Assembly (NCBI GenBank): GCA_025403435.1
Contig: CM046335.1
Location: forward strand, 5,894,103 to 5,958,102
Reading direction: 5' to 3'
DNA: 64,000 nt
DNA from: Artocarpus heterophyllus
Taxonomy: Eukaryota > Streptophyta > Magnoliopsida > Rosales > Moraceae
The notes under the pieces are model-generated. The model made no database searches, had not been told where the DNA came from, and worked only from the letters and a program-made list of their open reading frames with translations. This document shows, in pieces, positions 9,849 to 27,051 of this stretch. Position 1 is the first letter of the stretch, and each line of letters starts with the position of its first letter. The translations under genes were made by a program, and so were the position numbers.

Positions 9849-12744
9849 ACTGGACTTACTCAGGGTCGGTAAGGGATTCTTATTAGATCTTCTAAATACT
9901 AAGAAGTATGAAATCAAATTTAACGTTCTTTTAAATAATTATTTTATATAAAGAATTACGAAGATCGGCCTTATTTTATTAAAGCAGGAGCATGAAAAGA
10001 AAAAAAAAAATTGTGTTGAAAGGCTGAGACACATGCCCTAGCGCCAAGAAGAGTGTGCTGCCACTCATGTTGATGCGCTGGAGCTTCCGTTTTGCATTTT
10101 CTGTCGTTTTGTTACCTATTCTTTGAAAACTTATATATAAATAGGTTAAATTCTTTTCTTGTATGTGATGTAACTCAAAAAATTAGAGTGAGAGAGAGGC
10201 TAAAAAAAATTCTAAAGAGACAATATACAATTTTTCTCTTGTAAACTTGTTCATTATTATAGTGAGTTGTTGTCGTGACTGAAAGTAGATATAACTCTCA
10301 TATTAAAGATGAACTACTATAAATTTTGTGTGTTTATATGTACTTCTTGTTTGCATATTTTTTTTGTTCTCGGTATAAATAAAGCTCTTCTAATTCGCAA
10401 CACTAAAGCATGTTGTGCATAAAACTTGTACTGTTTTGATAATAAAAGGATAAAAAACACTTTACACAGAGATTAATGCAGATTTACAGAGACATATGTA
10501 CATATATATATATATATATATATATTTTGAGAACACAAAGATATTCGAAGGAGCTGAATTTAGTAGCTTTTGCATTTTGCCGGCTTAAATCAGGATTAAA
10601 CTATAAACGAAAAAGAAATAAAAAAACACATGTGAATCACGGTGATTGCATAGTATTAGTAACACATCTAGATCAACCGTTCCGAAGATAAAGACTTGTT
10701 ACCCTTGACGTTGTCAAAAATTAAGTAAATATTGCAACCTCCAATTAAGAGGTTATTCTGTCGAGGCGGCTCCTTTTTTCTAGAAAAAATCCTCAGTTCC
10801 ACCGTAATAAAATTGTTAGAGTACGGTGATCTGAATTTAGTTTGGTTTGATTCGAAAAGTTTACGGTGTGATAAATTGTGGTGAAAAACAAAAGTGAGAT
10901 TTTTTCATGAGATTTATGATGGTAGTGAAGATAGGCCTGATCCTATAGTCCACCACTGATCTCTTCGGGGGTGCAGGGACAGAGCCCCGCGGTATGGACC
11001 GTTGTTGTTGGGCCATTTAGTTTATATTTTTGGGCTTATAAGGTTTTGCCTATACCTATATATATATGATGTATTGCGTTAGAACTTGATTAATTAGCGA
11101 ATTTTGAGCTTCCGTCTCTATTGTAATTTTTACGAATTTAGTGATTTTCTTTTCCTCTATTTGTGATTTTTTTTAGTTTTGAGTTTTCACTTAAATTTTT
11201 TGTATATTTTTATTTTTTGTTTCTATCGTATTAATTTCACAACAAAAACGAAGATGAAGAAGTCAATGGATGATCTACTTCGTAAGGAATCTACATGCCA
11301 AGCAAGATATCCTCTACCATTATAACTCTTTTTCTCAAAAAAAAAAAAAAAAAAAAAAAAGGTTATTTCAGACGAGACCGCAACACAGGTTGAGACCAGC
11401 AAGTTTGAGGTATATTTTTTGACGGTTTTGCTATCTGTACTTTCTGTTGCGGTTCAAATGCAAATTTGATGCTTTGACTCGATCAAAGACGGTTGCTTTT
11501 ACCTGGGTTTGTCTTATTATACGTACACAACACAAACATATATAAATATCTCTAAAACTGGCAGCCAGTGAAGATCTTTTCTTGCCCAAGTTTCTACATT
11601 TTACAACAGCCCAAGTATGACGTGCCTGTCTAATTAATTCTAATTAGCTTACCTCAATTATACCAAACCAATAAACCTGCCTAATAATATTGTACATTTT
11701 AAGATTGAGAAAAGTTCCAAGTTTATAGGCCGGATATAGAAAATATATGTATATATATATATACATACACATATATATATATATATATCAGCAAGAAAAA
11801 TAAGAAAGTATAATTTATTCGCAGGAACTATCACTAACATTAGAAAGTTTTTGATGTATACATATTGTATTGTATAGTGGGTTAGTTGTTCTTTCCACGT
11901 CCGGTTATGTATTTTTCTACTTTTGAATTATTCTATTTCTTTTTTTTTTTAATTTTTGTTTTTAATGCACGACTTGTACTCTTGTATAACTTTAAAATAT
12001 AGTCCAAATAATGAGACTATACAAATAACATATAATGCATATGTCTCAGTTAAGTAATGAGAAAATCACTACCAAACTGACGTGGATTAGTGATACATTT
12101 TTGTCTCTTCGCTTTTCATCCTTCTCTGTATGTCTTGGCTATGCCGGCGATCCTCAATTGGTTTCTAAACAAGTGGCCAAAATTCTGTAATGTCGCAGAC
12201 CTTAATTTATAATTTAGAATTTAGTCCAAAGAATAGAAGTTGTTTTACTTTACTCCATATAGCTCAAATGATAAAACTCAATCCATTCTTCAGTTGCAAT
12301 TTGTTGGTATTTTGCTGAGTTTTTTTTTTAAAAAAATTTTAATCATGTATAGATTACGAAACTAGTTAGGAAATGATGTGTAATTTTTCTTGTGGAAACC
12401 GAAAAAGATACCGACTAATAATATTTGTATGTCGGATTTGTAAAATAAAGTAATTTTGACTAAATCTAACAGTTACACAATATACATAAGTATGAAAATT
12501 ATAAAATTTTAAGAAGAAATTTGTATCATTTTAAAATTATAAATAGAAGGCAAAGTGAACCAATTTAATAATCTTCCGAACCCAAATTTAAAATTAGTCA
12601 TTAGTAATTAATTATCCGTATTTTAGATGGAAGCCTTACCTTTAAAAATGGCTCTAAACCCTCAATAGCATCCTCCCACTTCCATCATCTATTTCCCTAA
12701 TTTCTCTCAAAACAAACTTTCCATTTCAAAAATTTTTCCCACTT
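9849..12744. other. AT-rich intergenic DNA with a possible LTR remnant and TA microsatellites
   Basis: No credible gene. A GC-richer patch at about 10925-11010 (GGGGGTGCAGGGACAGAGCC), followed by a TATATATA box and a T-rich stretch, resembles a decayed LTR. Dinucleotide TA/CA tracts occur near 10500-10527 and 11745-11790, and there is a poly-A tract at 11338-11360. Several T/A homopolymers are present. Confidence 0.45.
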
Positions 12745-14259
12745 ATGAGAGCCGGTTTCCAAACTGTTAACCATGAAAGCACTTTGGATAATCCCATGAA
12801 TATGATGATCCAAACTCAGTACCACGAACCTTGGAACATGATCAGCTCAAATGTCCAACCATGCCTAAACTTAAACCAAAGAAACGAGCTCTCCGAATGG
12901 GTCGAGCAAATCACCAAACAACTTGACGACGACGACGACGACAACAACTACACCAACACCTTTCCCACCTCAAACGGCAACCGCCGCAACAACAGCGATA
13001 ACGATAGTATAATCAACGTCCATCATCATGTTAAACATGATCATGATCATTGCTTGAGCCTAATGACCCTTCTATTCGAGTCCGCCGTGGCAATATCCGT
13101 CGACAACCTCACCGACGCCCGCCGCCTCCTCCTTGAGCTCTCGGAGACGGCTTCCCCCCACGCGCCATCCTGCGCCGAGCGAGTGGTGGCCTACTTCGCC
13201 CAAGCCATGTCCACCCGAGTCATCAACTCATGCCTAGCCCTAGGCGACGCTAGCAAAAATCTCAATACTGATTATCAAAATTACCAAAATACCCTCCTTC
13301 GGAATTCCCTGCAGGCCTTAAACGACGTCGCTCCATTCCTCAAATTCGCCCACTTCACCTCCAACCAAGCCATACTAGAGGCCCTCCACCGCCAGCCGTT
13401 CGTCCACGTCATAGACCTCGACTTCCTCCACGCGGGCCTCTTCCACTGGCCGGCCCTCCTCCACGCCCTCGCCACGAGGCCGGAGGGCCCGCCCTCTCAC
13501 GTGCGCCTGACCGCCCTGAGCTCCACCTCCTCCTCCTCACGTGACCCCCTCTCGGACGCCGGGAGGCACCTCTCCGGCTTCGCGACGCGCCTGGGGATCT
13601 CCTTCGAGTTCAACCCGGTCACCGGGTCAAACGCCGCCGACGTTTCGGAGCTCCGGCACCGGATTCGGCTCGGCGGCCAGCGGGAAGCCCTGGCCGTGCA
13701 CTGGCTCCGGCACTGCCTCTACGAGGCGAACGGATCGGAGTGGAAGACGATGAGGATGGTGGAGGAATTGAGGCCGAGGATTCTGACTCTGGTGGAGCAG
13801 GACATGGCGTGGTACGGCGGGTCGTTCTTGGACCGGTTCGTGGGGTCACTCCATTACTATTCAACGGTGTTCGACTCGCTAGGGGGTTGTTTGGGAAATG
13901 AGGATGTGGAACTCAAGAGGAATATGGTGGAGAGTGGCGTGGTTTATAGGGAAATAAGGAATGTGTTGGGGTTGGGGGTGGGGGTGGGGATGAGGAGGAC
14001 CAGTGGAGGAGAGGAGGAGAGGATTTGTAGGATTGGGAGTTGGTGGAGGGAGATGGCGGCGAGGGGGAGTTTAGCGCAGGTGGCTATGAGCGGGAACGCG
14101 GCGGCGCAGGCGCAGTTGATAGTGAACATGTATGGCGGCGGCTCAGGCGGTGAGGGAGGGTATAGAGTGGTGCACGGTGGGGATGGGACGATTAGGCTTG
14201 GGTGGAAGGAGACCAGCTTGTATACTGTCTCTGCATGGACTTCATGTATTTCAAGATAG
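12745..14259 (+). CDS. GRAS-family transcription regulator, SCARECROW-like subfamily
   Basis: Single-exon gene of 504 aa, typical in length and structure for GRAS proteins. The N-terminus (1-110) is variable and low in complexity, with an Asp run near 61-66 and a His-rich stretch HHHVKHDHDH near 93-102. The GRAS domain follows: the first leucine-rich region with SVDNLTDARRLLLELSE and VVAYFAQAMSTRVINSCLAL, the VHIID motif as VHVID at 220-224 followed by GLFHWPALLHALATRPEGPP, then the second leucine-rich region, EFNPV, and a C-terminal SAW motif (GWKETSLYTVSAW). The SVDNL/VVAYF/RVINSCL wording is closest to the SCR/SCL23 branch. These are nuclear regulators of root and bundle-sheath patterning, but the clade assignment is by eye. 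The coding core is very GC-rich compared with its AT-rich surroundings. ATG 12745 is the first in frame and follows a CT/A-rich leader. Confidence 0.93.
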   Translation: MRAGFQTVNHESTLDNPMNMMIQTQYHEPWNMISSNVQPCLNLNQRNELSEWVEQITKQLDDDDDDNNYTNTFPTSNGNRRNNSDNDSIINVHHHVKHDHDHCLSLMTLLFESAVAISVDNLTDARRLLLELSETASPHAPSCAERVVAYFAQAMSTRVINSCLALGDASKNLNTDYQNYQNTLLRNSLQALNDVAPFLKFAHFTSNQAILEALHRQPFVHVIDLDFLHAGLFHWPALLHALATRPEGPPSHVRLTALSSTSSSSRDPLSDAGRHLSGFATRLGISFEFNPVTGSNAADVSELRHRIRLGGQREALAVHWLRHCLYEANGSEWKTMRMVEELRPRILTLVEQDMAWYGGSFLDRFVGSLHYYSTVFDSLGGCLGNEDVELKRNMVESGVVYREIRNVLGLGVGVGMRRTSGGEEERICRIGSWWREMAARGSLAQVAMSGNAAAQAQLIVNMYGGGSGGEGGYRVVHGGDGTIRLGWKETSLYTVSAWTSCISR

Positions 14260-16476
14260 CTAGCTCTCATTGTATTCGTGTCATGTTGCCTTATTTACCC
14301 TTTTTCTTTTCCTTTTGTGGGTTTGTGCGTGTGTTTTTTCTTTATTACATGGCGATTGTACACGACAGGAAAACAAAATGTAAGATGCATAGCTAGTTGA
14401 AAAGTAAAATTTGTTCGTAAAATCTTACAAGCTTATTGGTTATTAGAGACAGCTAGGTGCAGTTGACAATATTTGGACGGTGGATGGGTAGAGAGTTAGT
14501 ACACAAAGTTGGAACTAGTTTTATTATAAAGTTTTCTCTTATAAATTTTAAATTATTATAATTTTTCAATTTTAAACTATATATAAAGAGATAGAGTTTT
14601 TGTTATTTATGAACATGGCCCTTTATTTTCTCTTCCTAATATTTATAGGGCGTTCGAGAAGCGTAATTAAGACTAAAACTTTTGAAACGAGTTTAAAAAC
14701 TTTAACATATAAGAGCTTTATATTATCGTTTTTTTTTAATCGCTTTAACATATAAAAATTTTATACTATAACATTATTTTAATATAAAAAAAAACCTTAT
14801 CATAAATTAAACAGTGAAGAGTTTGTGGAATATAACAGAAGGGTCCCAGTGGAAAGGGATGGCATTTTGAGACATTACTCCATAGAGTACTAAAGTACAA
14901 CTGATGTCATTAGTAGGGTGCGATATTGTTCTTAAAAGAGTGCAAATATTGTGGTACACTTCTAAGCAGCCGAAGACAGTCTACTGTGCTTTTTATACTC
15001 CTTACATTTCCCTTTTGCCATTGACATACCTTTTTTTATGCAAAAGATTAGTAACATTTTTTGTCTTTGAACCAGCATTTTCTAGAATGTTTTCTTTTAT
15101 AAAAATTAAAATTTATGTTCAGATATACTAATCGAATAAAAGTATAATATATTTGTAGTTCTGAATTAAGTTTTAGATGGTATTATGTTTCTACACATTC
15201 ACATACGAAGAAGCTGACTACTCCCAAACTTTAGATGATACCATTATCGACTTGATTAATTTCGAGAAGTTTGATTGGGAGAGGAAGGATGTATATGATT
15301 GTCCCGTTTGGTTTACTGATTCGAATTGTGTTAGCTTGAACTTTTTTAAGCTGAACAAAAAAATCCAAATTGTGTAGTTTAAATAGTAATTAAAACTAAC
15401 ATTTAGATGTGTAGTTAAAGTATTATTTTGAACATGAAATTCAATCTGAAATTGTGTTTGGATAAGTATTGAAAACTTTAGTTTGAAATATAAAAAAATT
15501 ATTTAATTGAAGAATAAATATAAAATGTGTAAAAAAAGTTATTTAATTAAAAAATAATATGAAATAATAGTATTAAATTATAAATATAAATATATAGGAG
15601 TAAAATCACTGTTTACCAAATACAAATTTAAACTGTAATGGTCGTTGAAACTGGCCGAATAGGGTGGGTATGTATCCAATAGTTCACACACAATATTACA
15701 GTCTTAACTAAAAAATTTGGGGGAATAATGAATATGTTAAATTTCTATGGTTAGAACCAATTTTTTTTCGGTTAGTAAATAGTTTAAAGCTCTCACATAT
15801 TATAGTAAAAAAGTAAAAAAATGTTACAATATAAAGTTCTCATATGTTACAGTATTTTGAATTAAAAAATTGATTCTAACAATGTTTGTCAAACATTTTG
15901 AGATGAAATTTCAAAAAGTTGTTTATATGATTTTTTTTTTTTTTTTGTGGATGAGAAATTAAGTGAAATAAAATAAATAAAGAAAAGACAGAGATTCGAA
16001 ACATAATGTTGTCTAGTGTTGGCTTATGTAATGGCATGCATGCGCTTGTCCATGTAAGGTTACAAAAACAAATATATCGTTTTGCGCAAAAGAAGGAAAC
16101 AAAAAGAAGAAGCAAGAATATATCTATATTGCGCAGTTCAAGCAAACGTTGCCCGATTGATGTCAGATGGGAAGACAATTCTGAGCGTAGCTTTGGATTC
16201 TCTCAAACGAGTCATAAATACCTTTCTTATCAAAGGTGACCACATAGATCTTAGTGAATCTAATGGAGGCCCAAAGTCCAAATCTAATTAATATACCCCA
16301 TTATACAAGAGACCATACGATGACGTAAATTAATTAGATATTTGGTAAACTTATTTTTAATTTATTAATATTAATTAAAATAATATAAAATAAAAATATG
16401 TTATAATATAAAATTTTTATATGTTATAGTATTTTTAGTTTTAACTTATTTTTTAGACATATTGTAGGTGATATAT
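14260..16476. other. Intergenic DNA downstream of the GRAS gene
   Basis: AT-rich, without a recognisable gene. Near 14690-14790, 15790-15890 and 16380-16440 it repeats a motif of the type CATATAAAA...TTATATTATA...GTTACAGTA, which recurs elsewhere in the window and looks like remnants of a MITE family. A 66-codon plus frame at 15177-15377 has no recognisable similarity. Confidence 0.4.
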
Positions 16477-16634
16477 TGGCTCTATTTGGTATTGTCTCAA
16501 AATTTTTAAAAACGTTTTCGTATTTTTTTCGAGACAAAAATTTTAAAAACACTTTTAGCATAATTCTTAAAAAATTTCTATTTTTCAAAACAAAAACATT
16601 TTTACTTGTTTTGAAAATAATATCAAATGGCCCC
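16477..16634. mobile_element. Foldback MITE-like element
   Basis: About 158 bp with imperfect terminal inverted repeats: TGGCTCTATTTGGTATTGTC on the left, against GGGGCCATTTGATATTATTT read from the right. The interior is also roughly palindromic, which explains the open frames on both strands. No coding capacity. Confidence 0.5.
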
Positions 16635-17459
16635 ATCATTTTTTTTATTAAAACTATTACGTTCTACCACTTTTTTGTTCTATTTGAAATCTATACCATT
16701 TCTCTTACCAAAAAATATCAAAATACCATTAAGTAACATATATTTTTTTAATTCTAACCCAAAATATTTAGAAACAATAGTGCCACTATATTCACACAAA
16801 GTGGTATGTTTTAAACCTTTTCATATAAATTGTAAAATTGAATAACAATATCAAACAAGTTGTATTCCTCAAATTGACCCCAATTTGGCGCTTCATTTAG
16901 GTTACGCCTAATGAGATGGTAAAGATAATAGAAGGGGAATAGAATAAAAGGAGAAATTATTAGTTTTTATTTGGTTGAAAACTTTGGCCATATCATAAAA
17001 CTACATAATTAGTTTAGTCATAATTATTCAATAAACATATTTATTTATATATTTAGAAAATTATGGAAAAAATAATTTAACAAAATCAATTAAATAATTA
17101 ATTGTTTTGTGTAAGTATTGATTTATAAAATTATTTTTCCTATGTTTAATTAAAGCAATTTTAGAATTATTTTTAGGACTTATAAAATGGTTGATTCCTT
17201 AATATAAATTGACGTGAGGAATGAAGTAGCTTTTCCACCAATTTAGTTTAGAAAATACATCACTTTGGTGAAAATTGTTATTTGAATAAAATGACAAACA
17301 AAATATTGGCATTAGGAATTCCATGTTCATTCCTCCCAACTCAAGTGAATCATAATAATGATTTTTTCCGCGTTAGTACAAGCGTGGAACCCCGTACGGA
17401 AGAATTTGAAGAAAGGGAAAAAAAAAAAAAATCTGAACGGAGAAAATGACCTTTTTGTT

Positions 17460-17670
17460 TTTAACTAAAAAACATGTTTTTTTTATAGATAAATTGCCTT
17501 AGTTTAAAAAAAAAAATAAGAAAAATAACTATAACAAGATAAAAAACTTTAACAGGACAAAAAAAAAACCATTTCGATGTCTAAAAAGTTTTTTTTTAGC
17601 CAAAAACTGATAAAAAAAAAGTCATTAACCAAAATTTTTTTTTCAAAAAGTTATTTTTACAAATCCCTCA
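17460..17670 (+). repeat. Dispersed A-rich repeat, copy 1
   Basis: Shares an ordered series of motifs with 19770-19990: AAATAAGAAAAAT, ACTATAACA, CAAAAACT..ATAAAAAAAAAGTCATT and a following T-rich block. The order and spacing suggest a degraded transposon present twice, not chance low complexity. Confidence 0.45.
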
Positions 17671-19769
17671 AAGCGTATACATATGGTCATATATACTTTA
17701 TTTTTTGAGTAGAAACAGATGGTCATGTAAGTTCTGCCTTACCTTTTGGTAGGAGGGAAAGTAAATAAAAACAAAAGGAAAATTATAAATGATAAAAAAT
17801 TAAAAGATAGAAAAAATTTTGGTTTTCTCTTTAATTAGTACCAAAAGAAAAAAAATGAATTTATCTTTAATTATTTGATAATTGGTATTAAAAGTGAAAA
17901 CAAAAAGATGGATAAATAATAATTATTGTTATTATCTTTTTACCCAAATGTTTTTTAATCATCCAAAATAAGAAAACCAAGTAGGTGGTTAGCCAACGAT
18001 GTTATTACATCTATATCCATTAAATTTTTTTTTTTGGTCTAAACCATTCAATTTTCTATATTGAAAAAAGTTGTTACTACCCTTTTTTTTTTCTTTGCTG
18101 ACCAAAATTTGAGTTTTTCCTCGGTCTCCAAAAAAAAAGAAAGAAGAAAAAAGGAGTCATTTTTCTCACGCAAATAAAACTAGATGTGAACTCTCAAGCT
18201 CCTAAACTATTTCCTCTATTTTCTCATCACTTTTAACAAAATAAAACTTGATAGGAATGAACTTTCAGCGAGATTACAGATTCCATAACCCAACTTTTGT
18301 TTGTCTAACTATCATCTATATAAAAAGCAAATTGTAAAATCGTCTTTCTCGGGGAACTTTTCAACAGGAAGCTATAAGCCGGTTTGATAAACGGTTAATA
18401 GATACAACGGAGAGAAAGAAAGATAAAATGATTTGGCAGAGTGCAATTTAGGCAGATAGTTTTGTAATTTTAACTCATTTACTAACTGTTAATAATTATT
18501 TATCTGAAAGGACCCACTTAGTAGTTTTTTAATTTTATTTTCTTTTACAAATTTTCCTCTTAAGAAATAACAAACATATTAACTTATTAATTTTTATCCT
18601 AAAATCTCTTTAACATTTTCTTCCCTTCCGTTTTTTATGCATGCCCCATAGAGGGTTAGCGAAGGTCTCACTCATATTTACACCCCACATGATGTTTTGT
18701 GTTTTAATCAATTTATAAGGTAAAATTAACATGTAACGGTGATGTTGGGTAAAAAATAGGCGATGTTGGGTAAAAAATAGGCTGATGTTTTTCTTTCATT
18801 TTTTGTTTAAACAATCTAAAGTAATCTTCCAAATTTTTTTTTATTTTTTTTAGAGATAGAATTATTTTTATTTTTGTTTTCAAGTTTTTCTATTCTTCAC
18901 ACTCAAATATTCCGCGGACTTTAATCACGTCTGCTTCTTTATAAAGTGACCAATGACTTGATTGGCATTTGGCACGATGTGAAAGACTGGTCATTTGGAA
19001 TTGTTTTTAGAGATTTTAGAGATTTTTTTTATATTTTTTGAGGTAAAAATTTTAAAATTTTTTAGGCTTAAATCTTAAAATTTTTCATTATTTAAAATAA
19101 AGTCATTTTCATAGATTTTAAAAATACTATTTACTTTGTCACTTGTCTGAAAACGGCAATCATTAAAAAAGAATATTGCAAGAACAATATTAGTCCCTTT
19201 CTTTTTGTTTTGTTTTGTTTTTTTTTTTTTTTGAGAAAGTTAATACTAATTCAGTTATAACTAAAAACTACCGATGTCCCACAAATTCTTTCAAGTGCCG
19301 ACTAATCTTACGGAATTTACCACTGTCAAATCATACAGTTCTTTTGACTAAAACAACCAATAAGAAATTAACTGTCGTGTAACAATATTTAACCCTGCAC
19401 CGTTGGGTGTAAGGGGCATTTTTCTCAAGAAGTTATGGCTATTCAAAAACCTAAATTACACAATTACATTGCGACAATCATATGGGCAACTAAACTAAGT
19501 GGTCAAAATTCAAATTCCAGAAAAGATTTTTTAATGAGATATATATATATATATATATGTATATATTTTAAGAAACGAACTTTCTAAACCTTAAATGAAG
19601 TAAAGGGGAAAAAGGTTAGAGATGAAAATATGCCTCATACCTCGTTTGATTTTTGATGATACACCAAGAGCCCGTGAAAATTTCAGGACCAGCTTGGAAA
19701 ATCCTTTTAAGGAAGATTTTGATGAAAGGGACAAAAACAAATTTAAATTGGATAAAAGTTATTTTTTTT

Positions 19770-19990
19770 TAGAACAAAAAAATACGTTTTTGTGTGCAAG
19801 TAAACTGTTTCAGTTTTTTTAAAAAAAATAAGAAAAATGACTGTAACAGAATAACGAACCTCAACAGAATGAAAAAAAAAACTAAAACTATTTTAATGTC
19901 CAAAAAAAATTTTTTTAGTGTCAAAAACTATAAAAAAAAAAAGTCATTTATCAAAAAAAATTTTCCCAAAAAATCATTACTCCTTTTAAA
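19770..19990 (+). repeat. Dispersed A-rich repeat, copy 2
   Basis: Same orientation and motif order as 17460-17670, diverged by many substitutions and small indels. No coding capacity. Confidence 0.45.
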
Positions 19991-21670
19991 TCTTAAGTTG
20001 TGCTGGAGGGAGAGATAAAAGGCGGCACGTTTTGTCAAGTGCAGCCAGGTTCTCCTCACTTCCATAAAATTCCCAAATAAAAATAAACAATTTTCTGAGT
20101 TTGACAGCCCAAACGTGCTGGGCGTCTCCCTACTCCTCCTATTTATTCATAACTAAAAAATTTTAAGACATAGGCCTTTCATTATTTTGACCTTTATATT
20201 TTAAGACAATATTACATTACTATTTTAATATTTTAAAAATATTAAAATAATATTATATAGTTTTAAAAAATATCACTTTAGTATTTAAAGTCTATGTTTT
20301 ATAAACGTAAAATTTTAAACTTACCTTTATATTAATGGATCTTAAATTATATTATTAAAACTATGAAAATATATAAACAAACAATTTTTTTAAAAAAATA
20401 AATATATCTATATGCTTGTTTTGACGAGTTTTGTCTATCTTTTGTTTGTTTTTATTATAATTTTACAAAATTAATTACAGGTTCATTAAAAAGAGGATAA
20501 AAAGGAATTATATATTAAAAAACACAAACTTTAGGTACAAAAAAGATATTTTCAAAATTACAGGTTATTGTTTTAATATTTTTTAAATAGTAAAATACCA
20601 AAGTTACTTTTTCTAAAACCCGGTGTATCAAAATAATAAGAACCTTAATTAAAACAATAAAAAATAGACAAAATAAATTTATTAAAAAAGATAATTTTTA
20701 TAAAAAAAAGACAATTTTAATTTATCAATAAATTATAATATTTTAGCTGTCATATTAAAGTTTTAACAGTGATCATCCATGTTAAAATTTGCAACAATAG
20801 CTACATAACTGGATATAATTGCATCAGATTGTTAAAAAGTCAAATTAAAATGTTTTCTTTTTTTTAGGAACAAATGTTTTCCAAAAACACTTGAAACAGA
20901 ATCAAAACAGTACCAACAGATTAACCCCAAAACCCAAAAAATAAAAATAAAAACAAAAAACAAAACAAATGAGAAGAAGAAAACAAATATAAATTTCCAA
21001 CCTGCGTTTTCTTTCTTCTTCCCTTCTCTCTCTTCCTCGTTCCATCGCTTTCCTCTTCTCTCCTCTCCATGTTCTTCTTCTTTGTGTTGATCTCGAAATC
21101 CAGTATTTCTCTACGCTCCGAAATCGAACCTCCAAAATCGCCACTGATTCGGTGAATTCCAGGTGGTTTTGCCGTGAAGTTTTTTTGTTCTGTTTTCGTT
21201 CTTCTTTTTTTGTTTCATCCGGAGTTTAATCCAGCCATTGCCGGTCAATGTAGGTCAATTTCTAAGAACTAGGGTGTCGATACGTTCTCGGAGATTGAAG
21301 ATTTGGAATTTGTTTTTTGTTCAGAAACCGAGATTTCGGAGTCGGAGAAGATTCGGTTTTTGAAGATTGCGTTGAAAGCCGTTAGATTTTTATTTTTTGG
21401 GTCTCACGGAAGGGTTTCATTCATTTCCTCTCCGATGTTGATCTGATGCTGGGATTGCGACGTTTAATCCTTTCATTTCGCTGACTTTTGGGTGAAAGCT
21501 AATATTTTTGGTTAATCAGTGGGCTTCAGTTAGGGAAATCTTTGGAGGATTGGGGCTCATTGTTTTGTGGATATGTGATTATACTCAAATATAGACTAAA
21601 TTGAGCATAAATCTTGGTAAAAACAGCAATACTTAGCCTCTGGATTGAGTATCTGAGTTGAAATTTGATC

Positions 21671-26221
<4,551 letters not shown>

Positions 26222-27051
26222 CGGGGAGTGTTTTTTCACGCATCTTATGGATAATACCCCTCTTATGTGATGAACTACTGAATTATTATTATTTTTTTTC
26301 ACTCTTTGTACATGGGATGCATCTAATCGCCACAATTATAGGGCATATCGACGATATAGCCTCTGGCATTTCTTTTTAGCTATCTCCATCTGAAGAACAT
26401 TTGGCCGTTGTAACGTTGATACTTGATTGACGAATCCCCTTAAGCAGAGAATTTACATCCAGTTTTTCTACATGGGAACTTTTTTCTTGGAGTGGTGATT
26501 CTGCAGCGGACTCGAGCAATTGTAATAATTCCTTTCTACGATTATATGCATGTACTTTTCATCGAAACCAGTCAAGTATTACATTTTGATATATGGGGCT
26601 CTTTTGTTAACTCTGTGATATGGAATCAACAAGAATGGGTAATTCAACACATTATCTTTAATCATATAAAGGACAAGGCTTTTTACGTTGATTTACCTAA
26701 TATTGTAAATACAAAATGGTAAAAAAGAATGTAGAAACAAATAAAAGCACAGTGCTTGAAGGTCCATACAAATTTGTTGGCTTATTAATATATAGTGAGG
26801 CCTCTTGATCATGGCGGGGGAAGAATCACTCTAAACCATTACAATCTCTCTTTTTTGTATGTATACAGTAGCATTTGCTTAAAAATAGCCAACAAGGTTA
26901 CCTATGAATTATGGATGGAAAATATTTGCATAACATTACAAGCTGCAATCGGTAACTGCGTAAAGCAATGGGCAGAATATTTACAAGTAAAGCTCTGCAG
27001 AGCTCAACGCGAGCGAAAAAGAGAGTGAGAACATATGTCACAATCTGCAGT
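26222..27051. other. Convergent intergenic region between CKL and VPS2 genes
   Basis: Holds the 3' UTRs of two genes that converge here. No ORF with recognisable similarity and no clear repeat. Confidence 0.5.

Larger units (their letters stand above)
16860..21000. other. Long AT-rich intergenic stretch
   Basis: No credible gene on either strand. It contains many A/T homopolymers, a TA tract near 19541-19556, two copies of a 200-240-bp A-rich repeat (listed separately), and a short tandem duplication GATGTTGGGTAAAAAATAGG at about 18741-18781. The promoter and leader of the casein kinase gene probably begin near its right edge. Confidence 0.5.

Noticed and set aside
13281..14270. Several ORFs overlapping the GRAS gene in other frames
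   Set aside because: Shadows caused by the GC-rich third positions of the true GRAS frame.
16424..16845. Overlapping Phe/Lys-rich ORFs on both strands
   Set aside because: They fall on a foldback MITE-like element and its AT-rich flank. No coding signature.
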